Shown: positions 1 to 12,420, numbered from the stretch's first letter. The stretch: DNA of 64,000 nt from Pogostemon cablin (GCA_023678885.1 CM042962.1:18304336-18368335); one strand, 5' to 3'. Notes: generated from the letters alone by a model not told the origin. Program-made: numbers and translations.

Positions 1-211
1 AAATCAGCAGGAGACCAACAGACAGCTTGCGCTCGCTAATGCCAACTACGCCACGCTCAATGATCGATACAATGCCATGAATGAGCGGGTTGGTAAGCTG
101 AGTGATCGTGTGGACTTGTTGGATAGACACATCAGTGATCTGCACCGGATTGTGGAGCGGAGGTTTGATGAGATGAGTGAGGATGATGAGGATGATGCTC
201 CGGACGAGTAG
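1..211 (+). CDS. C-terminus of the Athila-type ORF downstream of pol (element Z, partial)
   Basis: An open frame from the left edge (codons begin at base 2) ends in TAG at 209-211 and gives about 69 residues. It is hydrophilic and heptad-like (LSDRVDLLDRHISDLHRIVE), so a coiled coil is likely, and it ends in an acidic tail (EDDEDDAPDE). Element A has a very similar coiled-coil-plus-acidic end at 21139-21423, and there it forms the C-terminus of the ATHILA ORF. The position just before a 3' UTR, polypurine tract and LTR fits the same role. It has no stops in the visible part, unlike the copies in A and B. The start lies outside the window. The function of this Athila ORF is not established. 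Confidence 0.7.
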   Translation, partial: NQQETNRQLALANANYATLNDRYNAMNERVGKLSDRVDLLDRHISDLHRIVERRFDEMSEDDEDDAPDE

Positions 212-1555
212 AGCTGCAGGTTTTTGTGTTCTCTGATTCATCTCATCTCCATTCTTCTTTTTCTCTTTACAGGTTGGGGTGTGTTCTTGTGTGAGTGGCA
301 TGTATTAAATTGATATATTTGATCTTGGATGTGGATGGTGAGGATAGATTGATGCATGAGAGGGGATTGTAGAGATACTTGTATGATTGATTTGATATAT
401 GGGTTCATGGATTTTGTGCATTCATATGTTCATGTGTTAATTTTCGTTGATGAGAGCATGTATAATTTGATAAGTATGTAGAATTCTTGTGAAATTGATC
501 TTGATTATGTGTGATGAGGAGTACTTAGGATTCTATTTACCTATGTGAGGATTTGAGCCTTTTAATCATGCTTGATCATGATAGTTTATTCTTGAGAGAA
601 TCATTCATATGAACGTATTCTAGAACTTGGCTTGGAGTCTTGTGTGAGACTTACAATTGGTGAATTACTAGGACATGATCTTAGGCCATTCTTGATTACT
701 TGAGTTACTTAGAAAATTTTTACCTTTCCATTGATTATGTATACCTTTGGTAGTCCCGTTTGAGCCTTAAAAGCTTTTTCTTTGGCAAGCCGCATAAAAG
801 AGCGTTATTTAACTTTTACTTGAGCTTTGTTTAAATACCCTATTGGTAGAGACTTGAGGTGAATAAGTGTTACAAGAGGAAGAAGGATGGTAGAGTGTGG
901 TTGAGTAAAAGTAAGAGAAGTGTATGGTTAAATCTTGTTTAGGGTAGTGCTTGAAACTGATACCCCGATTGCTATTTAAAAGGGTAGTGCCTACAACCGG
1001 TACCCGAGTTATGAAAAGAAGAATGGTGTTGATGCAAGGAAGAGAAGGAAATTCAAAAATTTCAAGTGCAAGAGAATAAATTGGAGTAGAATATGAAGCC
1101 GAATGAAGAAAGCAAGAACTTCCAAGGTAAATTTCTACTAGTGTTTGAGTCACTTTATCTAAATTTTCCTACCCTTTCCAAAAAGTCAACATTACAACCC
1201 AAAAACAAGTCATTTATGATTCTAGTAATGAGTTGATTGTGAGTTGATTTTTGAGACCCTTGCCAAGCTTATGGTTACGCGTGAGTATGGATTGAGTATG
1301 AGCGTATATATTAACCCTCTAAGTGCAACTAACACTTGAGTGAGAGAGTAAACACTTATCTTGTGAGCTTGATGACTTAGTACTCTGAATGGTAATATGA
1401 TTGAGTGATGTTTGCATTAATGATATGTATGATGCAGGAAATACTTGTCTTTAATTGATGAAATTGCATGTGTAATATGTGTTGTACTTGGTGATCTCGT
1501 GAATTATACACGACTCCTTGGTTTGATTGCGTTGCCTTGGGACGAGCAACATGTA
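212..1555 (+). other. 3' untranslated region of element Z
   Basis: Non-coding sequence between the ORF stop and the polypurine tract. It shares phrases with the 3' UTRs of A and C: the 'tctagaacttg' stretch near 620, 'gatcttaggccat' near 675, and the hairpin pair at 940-1007. A purine-rich stretch follows the hairpins (1010-1120). No convincing gene was seen on either strand. Confidence 0.7.
940..1007 (+). other. Two tandem 7/14/7 hairpins in the 3' UTR of element Z
   Basis: The two units are TAGGGTA/TACCCCG (940-946 with 961-967) and AAGGGTA/TACCCGA (980-986 with 1001-1007). Each encloses a 14-nt loop beginning GTGC, and the units are 40 bp apart. Five base pairs of each stem survive. Geometry and loop match the hairpins in A (20361-20421) and C (48803-48916). 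Confidence 0.65.
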
Positions 1556-1567
1556 AGTTTGGGGGTT
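1556..1567 (+). promoter_or_regulatory. Polypurine tract of element Z
   Basis: AGTTTGGGGGTT directly abuts the TGATGAGTG start of the LTR. This is the usual plus-strand primer position, and the same tract precedes the 3' LTRs of the other Athila-type elements here. Confidence 0.85.
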
Positions 1568-1801
1568 TGATGAGTGTGTTAATTCATGAATTTTGCGCCT
1601 GGATTTGTGCTATTATGGAGTGTTTGAAGGTTGAAATCGATTGTAAACCGATATATATTGTGAAAAGGCATGAATCAGGTGTTGTTGGAGCTATTTGAGT
1701 GGTTTTTCGAAGGAAATCGGAGTGGAAGTGTTGAAAACTGAAGAAAGGAAGTCGAAGCCATCCGATTGGGCAAAACAGGAGTGCGATTCAACCAGCCCTT
1801 C

Positions 1802-1998
1802 AGGTCGAATTGGCAGCACAACACGATCAGAAGGTGGATTTGATCACGATAGGGGATTCGACCTGGGCATGAGGTCGAATCGAGGTCGAATCGAATGGCG
1901 GAAATGTCGAGTCGACCTCGTCACTTCAATTCGACCTGGGCAGTTGGTCTAATCGAGCACCTGCAATTCGACTTGTGGCTGAGGTCGAATCGAGCTTC
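1802..1998 (+). repeat. Inverted-word cassette in LTR Z (AGGTCGAAT / ATTCGACCT)
   Basis: Within about 200 bp the word AGGTCGAAT or its reverse complement ATTCGACCT occurs about seven times in both orientations (for example at 1802, 1856, 1872, 1883, 1928 and 1982). The cassette ends about 90 bp before the LTR TATA box. Confidence 0.75.
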
Positions 1999-2084
1999 GA
2001 GAACTTACCATATCCGTATTTTCACCCTCAATGCGTGTGATCACCTAAAAAGTCTATTCCAAGCCCAGGAGATGTGATTACAAG

Positions 2085-2091
2085 TATAAAA
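2085..2091 (+). promoter_or_regulatory. TATA box of LTR Z
   Basis: TATAAAA sits just downstream of the word cassette, at the place a U3 promoter is expected. The other LTRs show the same layout. Confidence 0.6.
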
Positions 2092-3058
2092 GAAGGCTTG
2101 TGCAGCATGATAAAGGGACAACTTGATCAAGAAGACAAGGAGACGTAGAGTTGAGAGGAGAGTCGATCGTCCATCATCCGGAGGGGTTGTGACAGAGGTT
2201 CCGCTGGAGATTCAAGTAAGATTGGTCCAACTAACTATGATTTTTCTTAGATCAATCATAGGCTAGAGCCGCTTCGGTAGTTCTAGGGTTATGAAGGTTT
2301 CATGAGTTAATTAGTCTTTTGTGTGTAAACTCCGTACAACACTACTTGTTATTTATTTTGTATAAGATTATGCGTTTTTAATCCATACTCACGGTCGTTT
2401 TGTCCATCAATAATTGTTTTATAGCGTCTGAATACCTAACTTGGTTATTGGTTGAGTGCGTTCACTGTTGAGCAGGGTTTTATTTTATAATTCTAAGTGA
2501 AGGGATTCCGAAGTCTTATTAGAACTATCTTATATGAATACTTGTTAATTGAATTATATTCGGGTTAATAAGTAGGATAAAGAGTATAACTTTATAGTAC
2601 CTATAAATAGAGATCAAATCGAGTTAGAGCTCACATGACTGACCTTGTTCTGAGGATATTCACATGTGTCATACGCATATTTACTTGTGTTTATAGAGTG
2701 AATTTGCATGGTTTAGTGATACGTCCATAAACCATAAGGCAGAGTCGGACACTGTCACATGAAAGATGAATTAATAAGTGGAACTGGATGACCTGACGAA
2801 CTACCTACTATCTTACTTGATCACAACTTACTATCTCTTCTTCTTGTTATCTTATTTTGTATTTCAATTAATAGTTGTTACTCGATTTCAATATCAAAAC
2901 CATTATAATTTCCAACATAGTCTTAGTTTACTAGGGTGGTATAATTAAATTAATATTTATCCGTCCCTTGGGTTCGATATATAACTTGGTCACCTTCGAA
3001 ACTACGATTGATATCCTCATACTTGAGGATTAATTGTGTGTTGAGAAAACGCCTATCA

Positions 3059-6000
3059 CTTGGTCCATTGGGTAGAATGTGTTTAATGTGCGTGTGATTT
3101 TGTTATTGGCGGGGCTGATGTTTTAGTTTGTGTTCAGTGTATGAGTAGTTTAGCATAAAATCAGTTTTTTTGTGTACTGATTAAAGAGTGAGAGTGGCAG
3201 TTTTTTAGGCATTGATGGCGATTTTTCATCTGGATAATAATTTCGTCATTTTGTGCCAAAGTAAGCTACATTGTCTTATAAATTAAAAGGGCGACAACGT
3301 TCTCAGAGGATTAATACCCACAACGTGAGAGCATTGAGCACCAGGTTTATTCAAAAGAAAATATAACATTTATACACCACTTAATTGGGGATTTTCTGTG
3401 ATATATTTATACAGTACGTGGACGTAAGAAGTAAACCGAATATGAGGGGGCAGAAATGATATAAAGCGAGCATCATGTGAATGGATTGCACGCACTAAAA
3501 ATTAACAGAAATTGTGCAAAATGAGAAGGGTTAAGATAGAGCTCACATGACTGACAACGGAGAAATTTATATTTGTCGTGGTGTATAGCTGATTCATAGA
3601 ACATTTGTACTGCATTAGTTATAACAAATGGTTTTAATTATTCACTGAATAGAAAGTGGAGGAGATGTATTCTGTAATTTTGTTAAAAGAATGGAGTACT
3701 GTACAAATAATTTATAAACTAATTTCATACACAAAATTTTTCAGTTGTTCGTGCAATACATTTATATACTCAAATTATTCTTACCCATCTAACAATGAAA
3801 ATAACATAGCTTAAATTTTATGTTCAATGTTCTGATTATAAACAATGTCAATAACCATAAATTATATAGAATTAGGTATGAGTACAAAATTTTCTGTTAG
3901 TGCAGCCTGATGCTGGCACATATGATTAAAACTCATGTGTATTATACTTGCTAAAGTAGATAGTTAAAGGTATTGATAAATTAGGTGGAGCTGATAATTG
4001 ATATCTACTTAGGTTATTACCTGCTGGCAAAGTAAGTAGAGCTGAAACCCAAGGAGAAAGGAAATATTATCATGAAATATCCCTGTAGCGAATCGAAGAG
4101 AATAGTCAGCACACAAAAACAAAAGAATTGAATTGAGAACAATGAGTGTATTTTTTTGTTTTCGTGATTTAATCAGGACAATGACATAAAAGAGAAATGA
4201 ACGGGGTTAAAAACCTAAATAATTAATCTTATTCTAAGACTTACAAGTTCGGAAATATAAGGTGTATCGGAATACTTCACATGTGTTATCTATAAAATAA
4301 TTATATTGGTGTAAAGTTTCATTATGTTCTTCTGTATTCTTACGTTGTTGTTTATTGAAAAAGAGCATGGAGATGGGCCTATATATTATGAGCGTCTGTT
4401 ATTTCTAGCACTATAATCAATTGGCCCATGTGAGGTTATTGTTAGATACAAGGGTGTACAACTATTGTTTTATGCTAAGAAGTTCACATCAACTTACAAA
4501 CACCTCAGAAATTACTACTTGTTTACACTATTACTGTATGGACTAAATCTCATCTCAGAACAAAGAATTAATGAATCATTACCCATATGCTTTGTAATTC
4601 ATATTCCAAAATCAAGTATCACTCATGTGTATAAGGCTGTCATAATTAAAGTTCTCACATGAACCCAAAGAGCATGATTTCTAAACAAATTTCTGTTCAA
4701 GCATTTCATCAAACACCTAGTGTGTGTATAGTTGAAATTTGCTTAGGTATCAGCTTAATCAGCTTATAACATTCTAAATCTGATTTTTTTTATGTACCAA
4801 AAAGGGTTTGTAACAATTGAAAATAATATGAATAAGGTAACATGTCTTATTGTGTAACTGTGTTGTTAAAAAGTTTCACAACTCATGGCGCAAAACAATT
4901 TCCTTGTACTTTCAGTAAAAAGACAGCGATGCGTCAACTTTAATGCCATTGAGCTCCTTGAGAGCTTGAGCGAGAGGCCATCATACAATCCAACATTGGG
5001 GAAGGCAACGCACACACTTAGTGAATATCAGTTGAGAAGAGGAAAGGTAAATGTTCAAGCTTATCTTTGCAACATGAGGTGAAACGGCTTCAGAGTGAAA
5101 ATGTAGGGAAGAAATGAGACAACTTTTGTCTCAGAGTGAAAGGGAAAAAAGAGATCATGTCACGTAAAGAGGAAGGGAGACGCCTCAACAAAAAATAAGC
5201 AGAAAGGATTATAACAACTTTTTAGCTTCTCTACGTTCTTTTAGGCATGTGTATTTTCTTTTATTAATGTTAGGCTATTTATAAGCGTCGTGTGTGTGTG
5301 TGTTGTACTGGTCGAGGCCATTGAATTTAGAGTAATTTATAAGCGAAGTGAATTACTGATTGTAAGTACTATTGTGAACTGCCTATAACCTACGGACTGT
5401 ACAATAGGGGAAAAACAACATGCAAAAGTAAAACAGTAAGCAACTACTATGGTGATAGATGCACACAAACACTGTGCAAAAGAGAATATAATAAGTATAA
5501 AAGATGTAAGGACACAAGAAGGCAACAAGCGTAATGGGTGGCAGCAAAACTTGTTTCAGAAGTTATTATTAAATTAACAAAATACAGATTACAGAAAGGG
5601 TAAGGAAAAGCGCAAAACCTAGCTACCAGTGAGCAGCAGGAACGCAACGTTCTAAATACGGCTGTGGTGAATTCTGTTGAGCACAATAGTGATGCTGCGT
5701 CGTAGTACAGATATCACATTAATGTAAGGTGAGCATAATTTCGCTTCTTCAAGCAGTAAAATTTGGACTCATTTTCACATAAATGATCAACGGTAATAGA
5801 TTTTACAAGGCTATTTATAAGAGCATAAAAAAGCAATCGCAGAGAAACATATAGCCCATAGTTGAAAGCATAGTGCAATTTTAGTTTCTTGAACGTGCAT
5901 CCAGACACATTGGTTGATTTATGACTGCCTAATCGAACATATTAATGCGTAGAGCTCTTACAGAGTGCAATAATTGAGTAATTCATGCGCAAACAAAGCA

Positions 6001-8477
6001 GAATAAACTTACATGTAAATGCAAAGCGACCATTGTGATACTACTTGAAGCAAACACCCAAAGAAGAACTTGCTGAGCACAAAAAGAAGGTTAAGTTTGG
6101 GTTTTCCCATGAAAAGCAACAAAACTAATTGAAACAAGCAACGAAAGGAAAGTGTTGAAGAAATACGGCAAAGACAAATGAAATTAAAGTTTCTTTTAAA
6201 GTTGAGTAACATTAATGGCACATATTATTACTTATCAATTAATCAAATGATCTTAGCCCAATACTTCAGCACAATGAGCAATAGTGTAACCCAAAAGATT
6301 ATAAAAGGGGTTCATATATGACAAAAGGGGTCATATAATAACACAAGACGTCTGGCATAGCAATTTCAAGCGCACATAGGAAATAATATACGTAGTGAAT
6401 ACTGTTAAATCTTTTGGTACTTTTCACGCCAAAGCTTAGCGCATATTGCCATAGACAGATTTCAACAGAAGTAAAGTCGCCGGCTTGATTCATAGCAAAA
6501 TAAATAAATAAATAAAAAATAAAATTCCCCGCATACATTTATAGGAAGAGTATAAAATACAATGGAGAAATAGTAGAGACGCAGTGGGCGAAAAATTCAT
6601 TGTGGGTGGCCTTGTAAATCTTTTTTGCATATTTTGTTATACAAAGCATGGCTTGATTATAAAGCAGAAGCACTTAAGAAGTAAATAGGTGTAGAAGTAT
6701 GGAACATAATATAACTTAGAAGAATCATGTGTTATATAAGGAAGAATAAAGTTAATTATTAAGTTGAATGCAGTACAAGATGTATCAATGTATGGATGTG
6801 TAATTATGTATAAGTTAGGCAATTCCAACATGATAGTATTCAGATTCAATTCATAAAAATTGCAACATGACGAACTGATGTCAATTAACCAATGCCACAA
6901 AACGGGAGATCTAAATTCTTTCTCTCCATTTTAAAGATGTCTCGTTTTTGGACAAGCAATTCTTCATTGATTTTTAGATTTTCATTTATTAAGGGAAGAA
7001 AACAATTTCAAATCGAAGTTCATAAGATAAATAGCTAAAGGAGCTCATCCATAGAGTTGCAAACTATCATTGGAAAAATGGTTATGCTGAAATCAATAAG
7101 TAAGAGCAAAAAATATCTTACATTCTGATCAAATACTCCATTTAGTAGTGTCTAACTACTAAATTTATACATGTTAGTTACCCTATTTATCAGGGGTCCG
7201 TAACTGTGTGACCATAGCAACAAGGTTAATATTGATTAATTGTTATTGCTCTGAAACTAAAATTAAAGGATCAGAAATAAGCAAGCAAGAATGATACAAG
7301 ACACAAAATAAAGTGCAATACATCGGTAAACTTATGTTTGCAAATGAAAAGTTACCAAAATTATTAGTACTTTCATTTCCTAAAACGCAACTAGGAAACC
7401 CAATAGAGTTAAGTAAGACTTGGGAGAAACTCATGAAGAGTATAAAATCCGAAACAAATAAATGTGGAAAGCTTTTTCCAGAAGTTCCACTACTTATACA
7501 AATATGCAATCAAATCTTATTTTTTATGGAATTGGTATCAAGAGAGCTTTTACTCTGTGCAAAATAAATTAATGTACTTTAGTTGTATTTATATAAAAAT
7601 ACTGAAGTGAAATACTCTGCTTCATAATAGATCAAAGACAAACATTAATTAAGTATCTTAACAATAACACTTAATTTTCCACACGTAATATCACATCATA
7701 TGCTTCTTCTCCTTGTTGTGCAGTGCAGTAGGTGCTAGTGCACAGTCATTAGAAATAAAGTGGCTAACATATTTTATGTCCGTGAGAGTAAAACCCAAGG
7801 CAACTAAGTTTGGCTCATTTTCCATTTAAAGCTAGATCTCTTGCAACAACAAAACAGGAAGTGTCAAGCTTTTCACGAATTCAACTATTCTTAGATATTC
7901 AAAACCCAATGCTAAATCTCTTGCAACAATAAAGCAGGTATAGTCTCAAGGTTTTCCTAAAATACGGAGATCTCCGTCTAGGAAGACATACCAAACCCAA
8001 TGCTTCCACTACACCTTGATCAATATATTCTAAGGTACTTCATCAATTTAACTACTCCACTTTCCTACATTTGATCATCTTGTTTCTATGTTTAGTATGT
8101 GTGTCAAGATTTCAACTTTCCACTTTCTTATATACGTTATCAGGTAACCGCAGAGTCTTTCTCCATCCTTTTCAACTTTTAATCATTTGAGCTTGCAGCT
8201 GAAGAATACAAAAGGGGAAAAGATATATCTTTTGTAACATCACATCTTCTTTAAGTAATGTGTTCAACTTTTACCTTCTTTTCTATCCCAAATTTTCAGA
8301 GCTAGTGATTAAGGTATTCATTATTAGGACTTTATAGAAGAATAAGAAACAGGAAATTATATTTGTAATAAAACTGCTAGTTTCTGGAATTCTGTAACAC
8401 AGCACATGGGCTTGTTTAACCTATAACTTTTCGCTTTTCAGAGGAGAAGAATGAATATTGTTCAGTCATCTTCACAA
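3059..8477. other. Host AT-rich DNA without a recognised gene
   Basis: Short open frames occur on both strands but none shows a recognisable domain. Candidate splice signals are plentiful, and the segment could be introns and UTRs of the minus-strand transcription unit suspected to start near 9220. I found no transposon ends apart from the end of LTR Z. Confidence 0.5.
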
Positions 8478-8583
8478 AAGAAGATGAGTAAATAAGTCCT
8501 ACTCACTAATTCACACTTACGCATTTTACCAAGAAGATGAGTAAAGAAGTCCTACTCACTAATTCACACTTAGGCATTTTACC
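8478..8583. repeat. 53-bp tandem duplication
   Basis: Two adjacent copies of a 53-bp unit beginning AAGAAGATGAGTAAA and ending GCATTTTACC, nearly identical (8478-8530 and 8531-8583). It lies in the presumed intron of the minus-strand candidate gene. Confidence 0.8.
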
Positions 8584-8823
8584 AAGCAGCTCATAGGCAT
8601 AACTAATCCTTCACAAATCATTATAATTTCTATTTACCATTTCCTTTCCTGTAAATCAACCATCGATTTCTAGCACATAATCTGATGGAGGAGAAATGGC
8701 ACAACACAACAATGGTGTTACATTGAAAAGAATAAAATTCATTTGAATTTCGAAGCTTAACACAATAATCAATTTCAATTTTAAGTAAGACTGCTCAGAT
8801 TAACAAAAAGTGCAGTTGCTTAC

Positions 8824-9088
8824 CATGAGGTCGTCGGTTGAAAGGGAAAGAGGTACGGCAGGCGTTGGAGAAAGTGGAAGCGATATGCCGATATCCGCGA
8901 GAATCAAACGCTGGACGGGAAACAGAGAGAATTGAAAACCACAGAGAGGATGCTGAGAGAGCGAGGCTGCGAGAGTGACGTTTACGCCTCCAACATTTAC
9001 ATCTAGCAAGAGAAGGAGTCGAGTCGTATTGCGCAAGATTAAGTAGAAGCAGATGATGTGAAGAACGAGAACGGCGGAGGGAGAGCAA
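8824..9088 (-). CDS. Candidate first coding exon of an unidentified host gene
   Basis: On the minus strand an ATG at 9088 opens a frame of 88 codons plus one base. It ends at a good donor site (CATG|GTAAGC, GT at 8823-8822). The N-terminus MLSLRRSRSSHHLLLLN is Arg/Ser/Leu-rich and lacks acidic residues, as in mitochondrial or plastid targeting peptides, and the whole exon is Arg/Ser-rich. A CTATATATAG box lies about 160 bp upstream. GC content is well above the surroundings. I do not recognise the protein and could not find exon 2. A frame shifted by one is also open (8800-9162), so this may instead be the 5' UTR of a non-coding RNA. Confidence 0.35.
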
Positions 9089-9250
9089 GGAAGGCGGGGA
9101 TCAATGAAAACCCACACGAGGGTGAAGAGAGATGAAAGCGGAGGGAGAGATTCATGGGACACGTATCAGAGACCTAAGCAGGGGCTGACATGTGTGAACT
9201 CTTGCAACCGGCCACCGAGGGTAACTGGCCAACTTACCGGCATTCTCCTT

Positions 9251-9260
9251 CTATATATAG
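9251..9260 (-). promoter_or_regulatory. Possible TATA box for the minus-strand unit at 8824-9088
   Basis: CTATATATAG is palindromic and lies 163 bp upstream of the candidate ATG on the minus strand, with GC-richer sequence between. Confidence 0.4.
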
Positions 9261-9568
9261 TGTATAGAAATAGATATATTCAATTGTGTTGTCAAAACCA
9301 CGTGAACATATCCTACGTGGCTACCAATTTGAAATAGGCATGGAATCCTTCGGACTTCGGGAAAGAAGAAAAGTAACACGCCTCTGGTAAGGTGTAATGA
9401 TGGGCGTTTGTTTAACTAATATTTACTTTTGCAGAATGCCAGAAAATTCATGCTCAATATTTTGTTTTGCCACATACACTCATAGACATAATTTTTTTAT
9501 TTTTAAGTAATTGGCGACGGTGCCTATTTTTTTTAAGATTTTTTTTAACTCTATTTTTAACTATATAA

Positions 9569-9868
9569 CTCCCGTCGTCCCACGTATTTATTCGTATTTT
9601 CCATTTTGAAGTGTCCTAAACATTTATTCACATTCTATTAATAGTAAAAATACATTTTACATTTTACATGTTTTTTACATTTTATTTATCATTCCTAACA
9701 ACTCTTCCTTTTTTTACACTTTATTTATTATTCACAATAACTTTATTTACTTTTTCTCTTTAAATTACCAACTTATCCTTACATTTTCTTACATTATATA
9801 TTAAAAAAATAATACTTTTTAATCTCCTTGTCCGTATAAATGTGAACAAATACCCGGAACAGAGGGAG
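9569..9868. mobile_element. Stowaway-like MITE (about 300 bp)
   Basis: The ends CTCCCGTCGTCCCACGTATT and (reverse complement of the right end) CTCCCTCTGTTCCGGGTATT form the typical Stowaway terminal inverted repeat. The interior is AT-rich with no coding capacity. The flanking TA duplication is degraded on one side. Confidence 0.7.
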
Positions 9869-10083
9869 TAATTTAAATGCCCAATTTTATAAAAATATCA
9901 TTCAGTTGTTGGCTTGATTTGAATAAGGAACTGATATTTAGTGTATCCGGGTGCAAGTGTGCACTCATATGTGTATAAAATTATATTCAATAGTGTGTGC
10001 ATGTTTCTTAATAATTGTATAGTTTTTTTACACTTAGTTTTTCATTACAAAGACTGGCAGAAACTTCGCTAATATATTGCATA

Positions 10084-10283
10084 CTCCCTCCGGCCACTTA
10101 CAAGGTATTCATTTTACCATTTTGGACGTCAACTTCAAAAGTATCCATATTCTCTATTTAGTAAAAAAGTACACCACATGGTCCACCACTTCCCTCTAAT
10201 ACAACTATTCACTACACATATAATAATAATACTCCTTAATCAACGCGCAAAAACTTGATTACCTTCTTAGTGGCCGGAGTGAG
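10084..10283. mobile_element. Stowaway MITE (200 bp) with TA duplication
   Basis: Left end CTCCCTCCGGCCACTTA and right end (reverse complement) CTCACTCCGGCCACTAAG are inverted repeats. The element is flanked by TA at 10082-10083 and 10284-10285, as expected for Tc1/mariner-type insertion. Confidence 0.85.
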
Positions 10284-10607
10284 TACATTTTTATTCATTA
10301 GTGTATAACATTTTTATTCATAAATGTATAAGTTTTTGAAAGTGAGTGCACGATGCACAGGATAATTAGTCTTGAATAAATGATTCGAATTGCATATATT
10401 TATGATCCAATTGTACATATTATATAACTCAATTGTACATATTTTTATAACTCGATTGTACATATTATGATTGGATTGTACATATTTATCATTTGATTAA
10501 AACTTTTAAATCGAGTCAAAAATCAAATCAAGGATATTTTTATCATTTCGAGTATTTTAACATTTATAACTAAAATTGAGGCATTAAAAAAATGTAAAAA
10601 CTTATAA

Positions 10608-10641
10608 GAGACCGTCTCACGGATCTCATTATGTGAGACGG
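10608..10641. repeat. GTGAGAC-type palindrome, copy 1
   Basis: GAGACCGTCTCAC is followed 12 bases later by GTGAGACGG. It is the first of a dispersed set (also 11308, 12406, 14979, 16020-16160 and 63390-63725). Confidence 0.65.
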
Positions 10642-11307
10642 ATCCTCTTTAACTAATACCATTACCAGTGAATATAATTGGCAAGTAGTTGCCATGTATA
10701 AATTTTTTTAAAAACATATGTGGTAGCACCACATTTCTTTTCAAACTTGTCATTTATAATTTTTTAAAAAAGTGCATGTGGAAGCATCAAATTTTTTCTT
10801 ATGAAAATATTTATTATATATTTATAATATTTATTTTTAGAAATTTTCTTATAATTTAATGGATCAACCAATGTATAAAAGTAATGCCATTAAATCTTAA
10901 AAATCTTTTAAATGTAATAATAAAAAATCCTCAAAATTTTGGATTTTTTAAAAATTATTTAGTAATTCAGAAATTCCTTAAAATTGAAAATATTTGATTA
11001 GAAATATTGAAAAACTCTAAAATTTAATTTTTACACTTAAAAGTTTATATTTTCTTACAAAAACACTACTTTTTTTAATATTTTCTTAAAAAAACTACAA
11101 ATCAATCATGAATAAAAAGAATTATATTTTTAAATTCAATTAAAATATAAGTAAATAAAAATAAGGACCTTTTTTAATAGATTAATTAATTATCATTAAA
11201 ATAAAATATATCCTTTAAACAAGAAAGCGGCGCTGTTTGGGTTGAAAACTAAACACAATTTTCTTTTTTTTTATTTAATAAATAATTTTGTTAAGATAAA
11301 AACTTGT

Positions 11308-11345
11308 GTGAGACCGTCTCACGTAAGGGCTTACGTGAGACGGTC
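11308..11345. repeat. GTGAGAC-type palindrome with a 16-bp perfect arm pair
   Basis: GTGAGACCGTCTCAC (11308-11322) lies within a larger inverted repeat. GACCGTCTCACGTAAG (11312-11327) and CTTACGTGAGACGGTC (11330-11345) are exact reverse complements separated by two bases. 'AAAGTGATAAC' tracts follow, as at the other copies. Confidence 0.85.
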
Positions 11346-11787
11346 AGAAAGTGATAACTTTTATGAAGGAAAATGATAATAAATTAATAAAAAGTGATAA
11401 TACTCTTTCATGAACAATTTATAGTGTAAATAAAAAATGATAACATTTTATAGCGAAAGTGATAACTATTTATAACGAAAGTGATAACTATTTTAAAAGG
11501 GGTAGTTATTAGTATATACAAAGTTTATTACTATATTAGTACAAGATACACACCTTCAAAATAATTATTAATAACTACATTGTTTAATCATATAATGCCA
11601 ATAATATCCCCGAATAAATAAGTGCAATAATTTATTAATACTAATCCTTAATTTAGGAAACAAGTTAAACCATTCTGTATCTAAAAAAATCACGTGATTA
11701 GGGGATTTATTTATTTCCTTTATTTTCAATTTTTGAATCCAAAATCACTGTGCAACAAACCTTATGATGAACACAACTTTTTATATG

Positions 11788-11916
11788 GCACATAAACATA
11801 ACATTTATTCTGCACACAAATTTTTGTACTGCACATGAACATAACATTTATACTACACAAAAATTTTTATACTGCACATGAATATAACATTTATGCTGAA
11901 CACAAACATTTATGTT
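11788..11916. repeat. 43-bp tandem repeat, three copies
   Basis: The units start at 11788, 11831 and 11874 with the pattern GCACATGAACATAACATTTA and have an exact 43-bp period. Divergence rises towards the right. Confidence 0.8.
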
Positions 11917-12405
11917 ATGTTCGGCAAAAAAGTTTATGTGCAGCAAATGTTATACGTATTTTAAGTGCTATGTGCAGCAAAATAATATTTCATGAATGCA
12001 ATTCTCATGTGAATAAAAAAAATATTATGTGCAGGTGCAACGTAAATATTATGTTATATGAATCCTTAATGTTTTGTTTATATGCATCATTTTAAAATTA
12101 TTATGTGAATTAAAAATAATTATTAAAGATAATTATTATTATTGTATTGTAGGTAGACAATATAATTATAAATACAAGATAATATTATAAATAAATTTAG
12201 CTGCGTGAATTATGAAAATTTCATTATTAATATTATGAAAATACTTTTTGAAATCAGTTACATAATGGGCATAATAGGAAAATTATTATTATTTTTTGTA
12301 TCCATTAGTAGTTTTAAATGCACCTTGTATCTATTAGTAATTGAGGATTAAAATGGGTACTTGTTAATATTATTCTATTTTATAAAAAGTGAAAAATGAT
12401 CTCAT

Positions 12406-12420
12406 GTGAGACGGTCTCAC
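12406..12420. repeat. GTGAGAC-type palindrome, copy 3
   Basis: GTGAGACGGTCTCAC is a perfect 7-bp inverted repeat around one base, with 'AAAAAGTGA' tracts to its left. Confidence 0.75.

Larger units (their letters stand above)
1568..3058 (+). mobile_element. 3' LTR of Athila-type element Z
   Basis: A 1491-bp LTR begins TGATGAGTGTG and ends AACGCCTATCA. It is a 3' LTR because a polypurine tract is on its left and no primer-binding site follows on its right. It contains an inverted-word cassette (1802-1998), a TATA box (2085) and a long R-U5 part. The R-U5 part aligns well by eye with LTRs B (from about 17330), D (reverse strand, 39970-40800) and C. CTTGG at 3059-3063 is the expected right target duplication, but its partner is outside the window. 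Confidence 0.85.

Noticed and set aside
809..1153. 114-codon minus-strand open frame
   Set aside because: It lies antisense in the 3' UTR of element Z across the hairpin pair, has no recognisable motif, and is explained by purine-rich sequence.
4885..5082. 65-codon plus-strand frame resembling a short exon
   Set aside because: No family resemblance and no supporting splice pair or promoter could be established.
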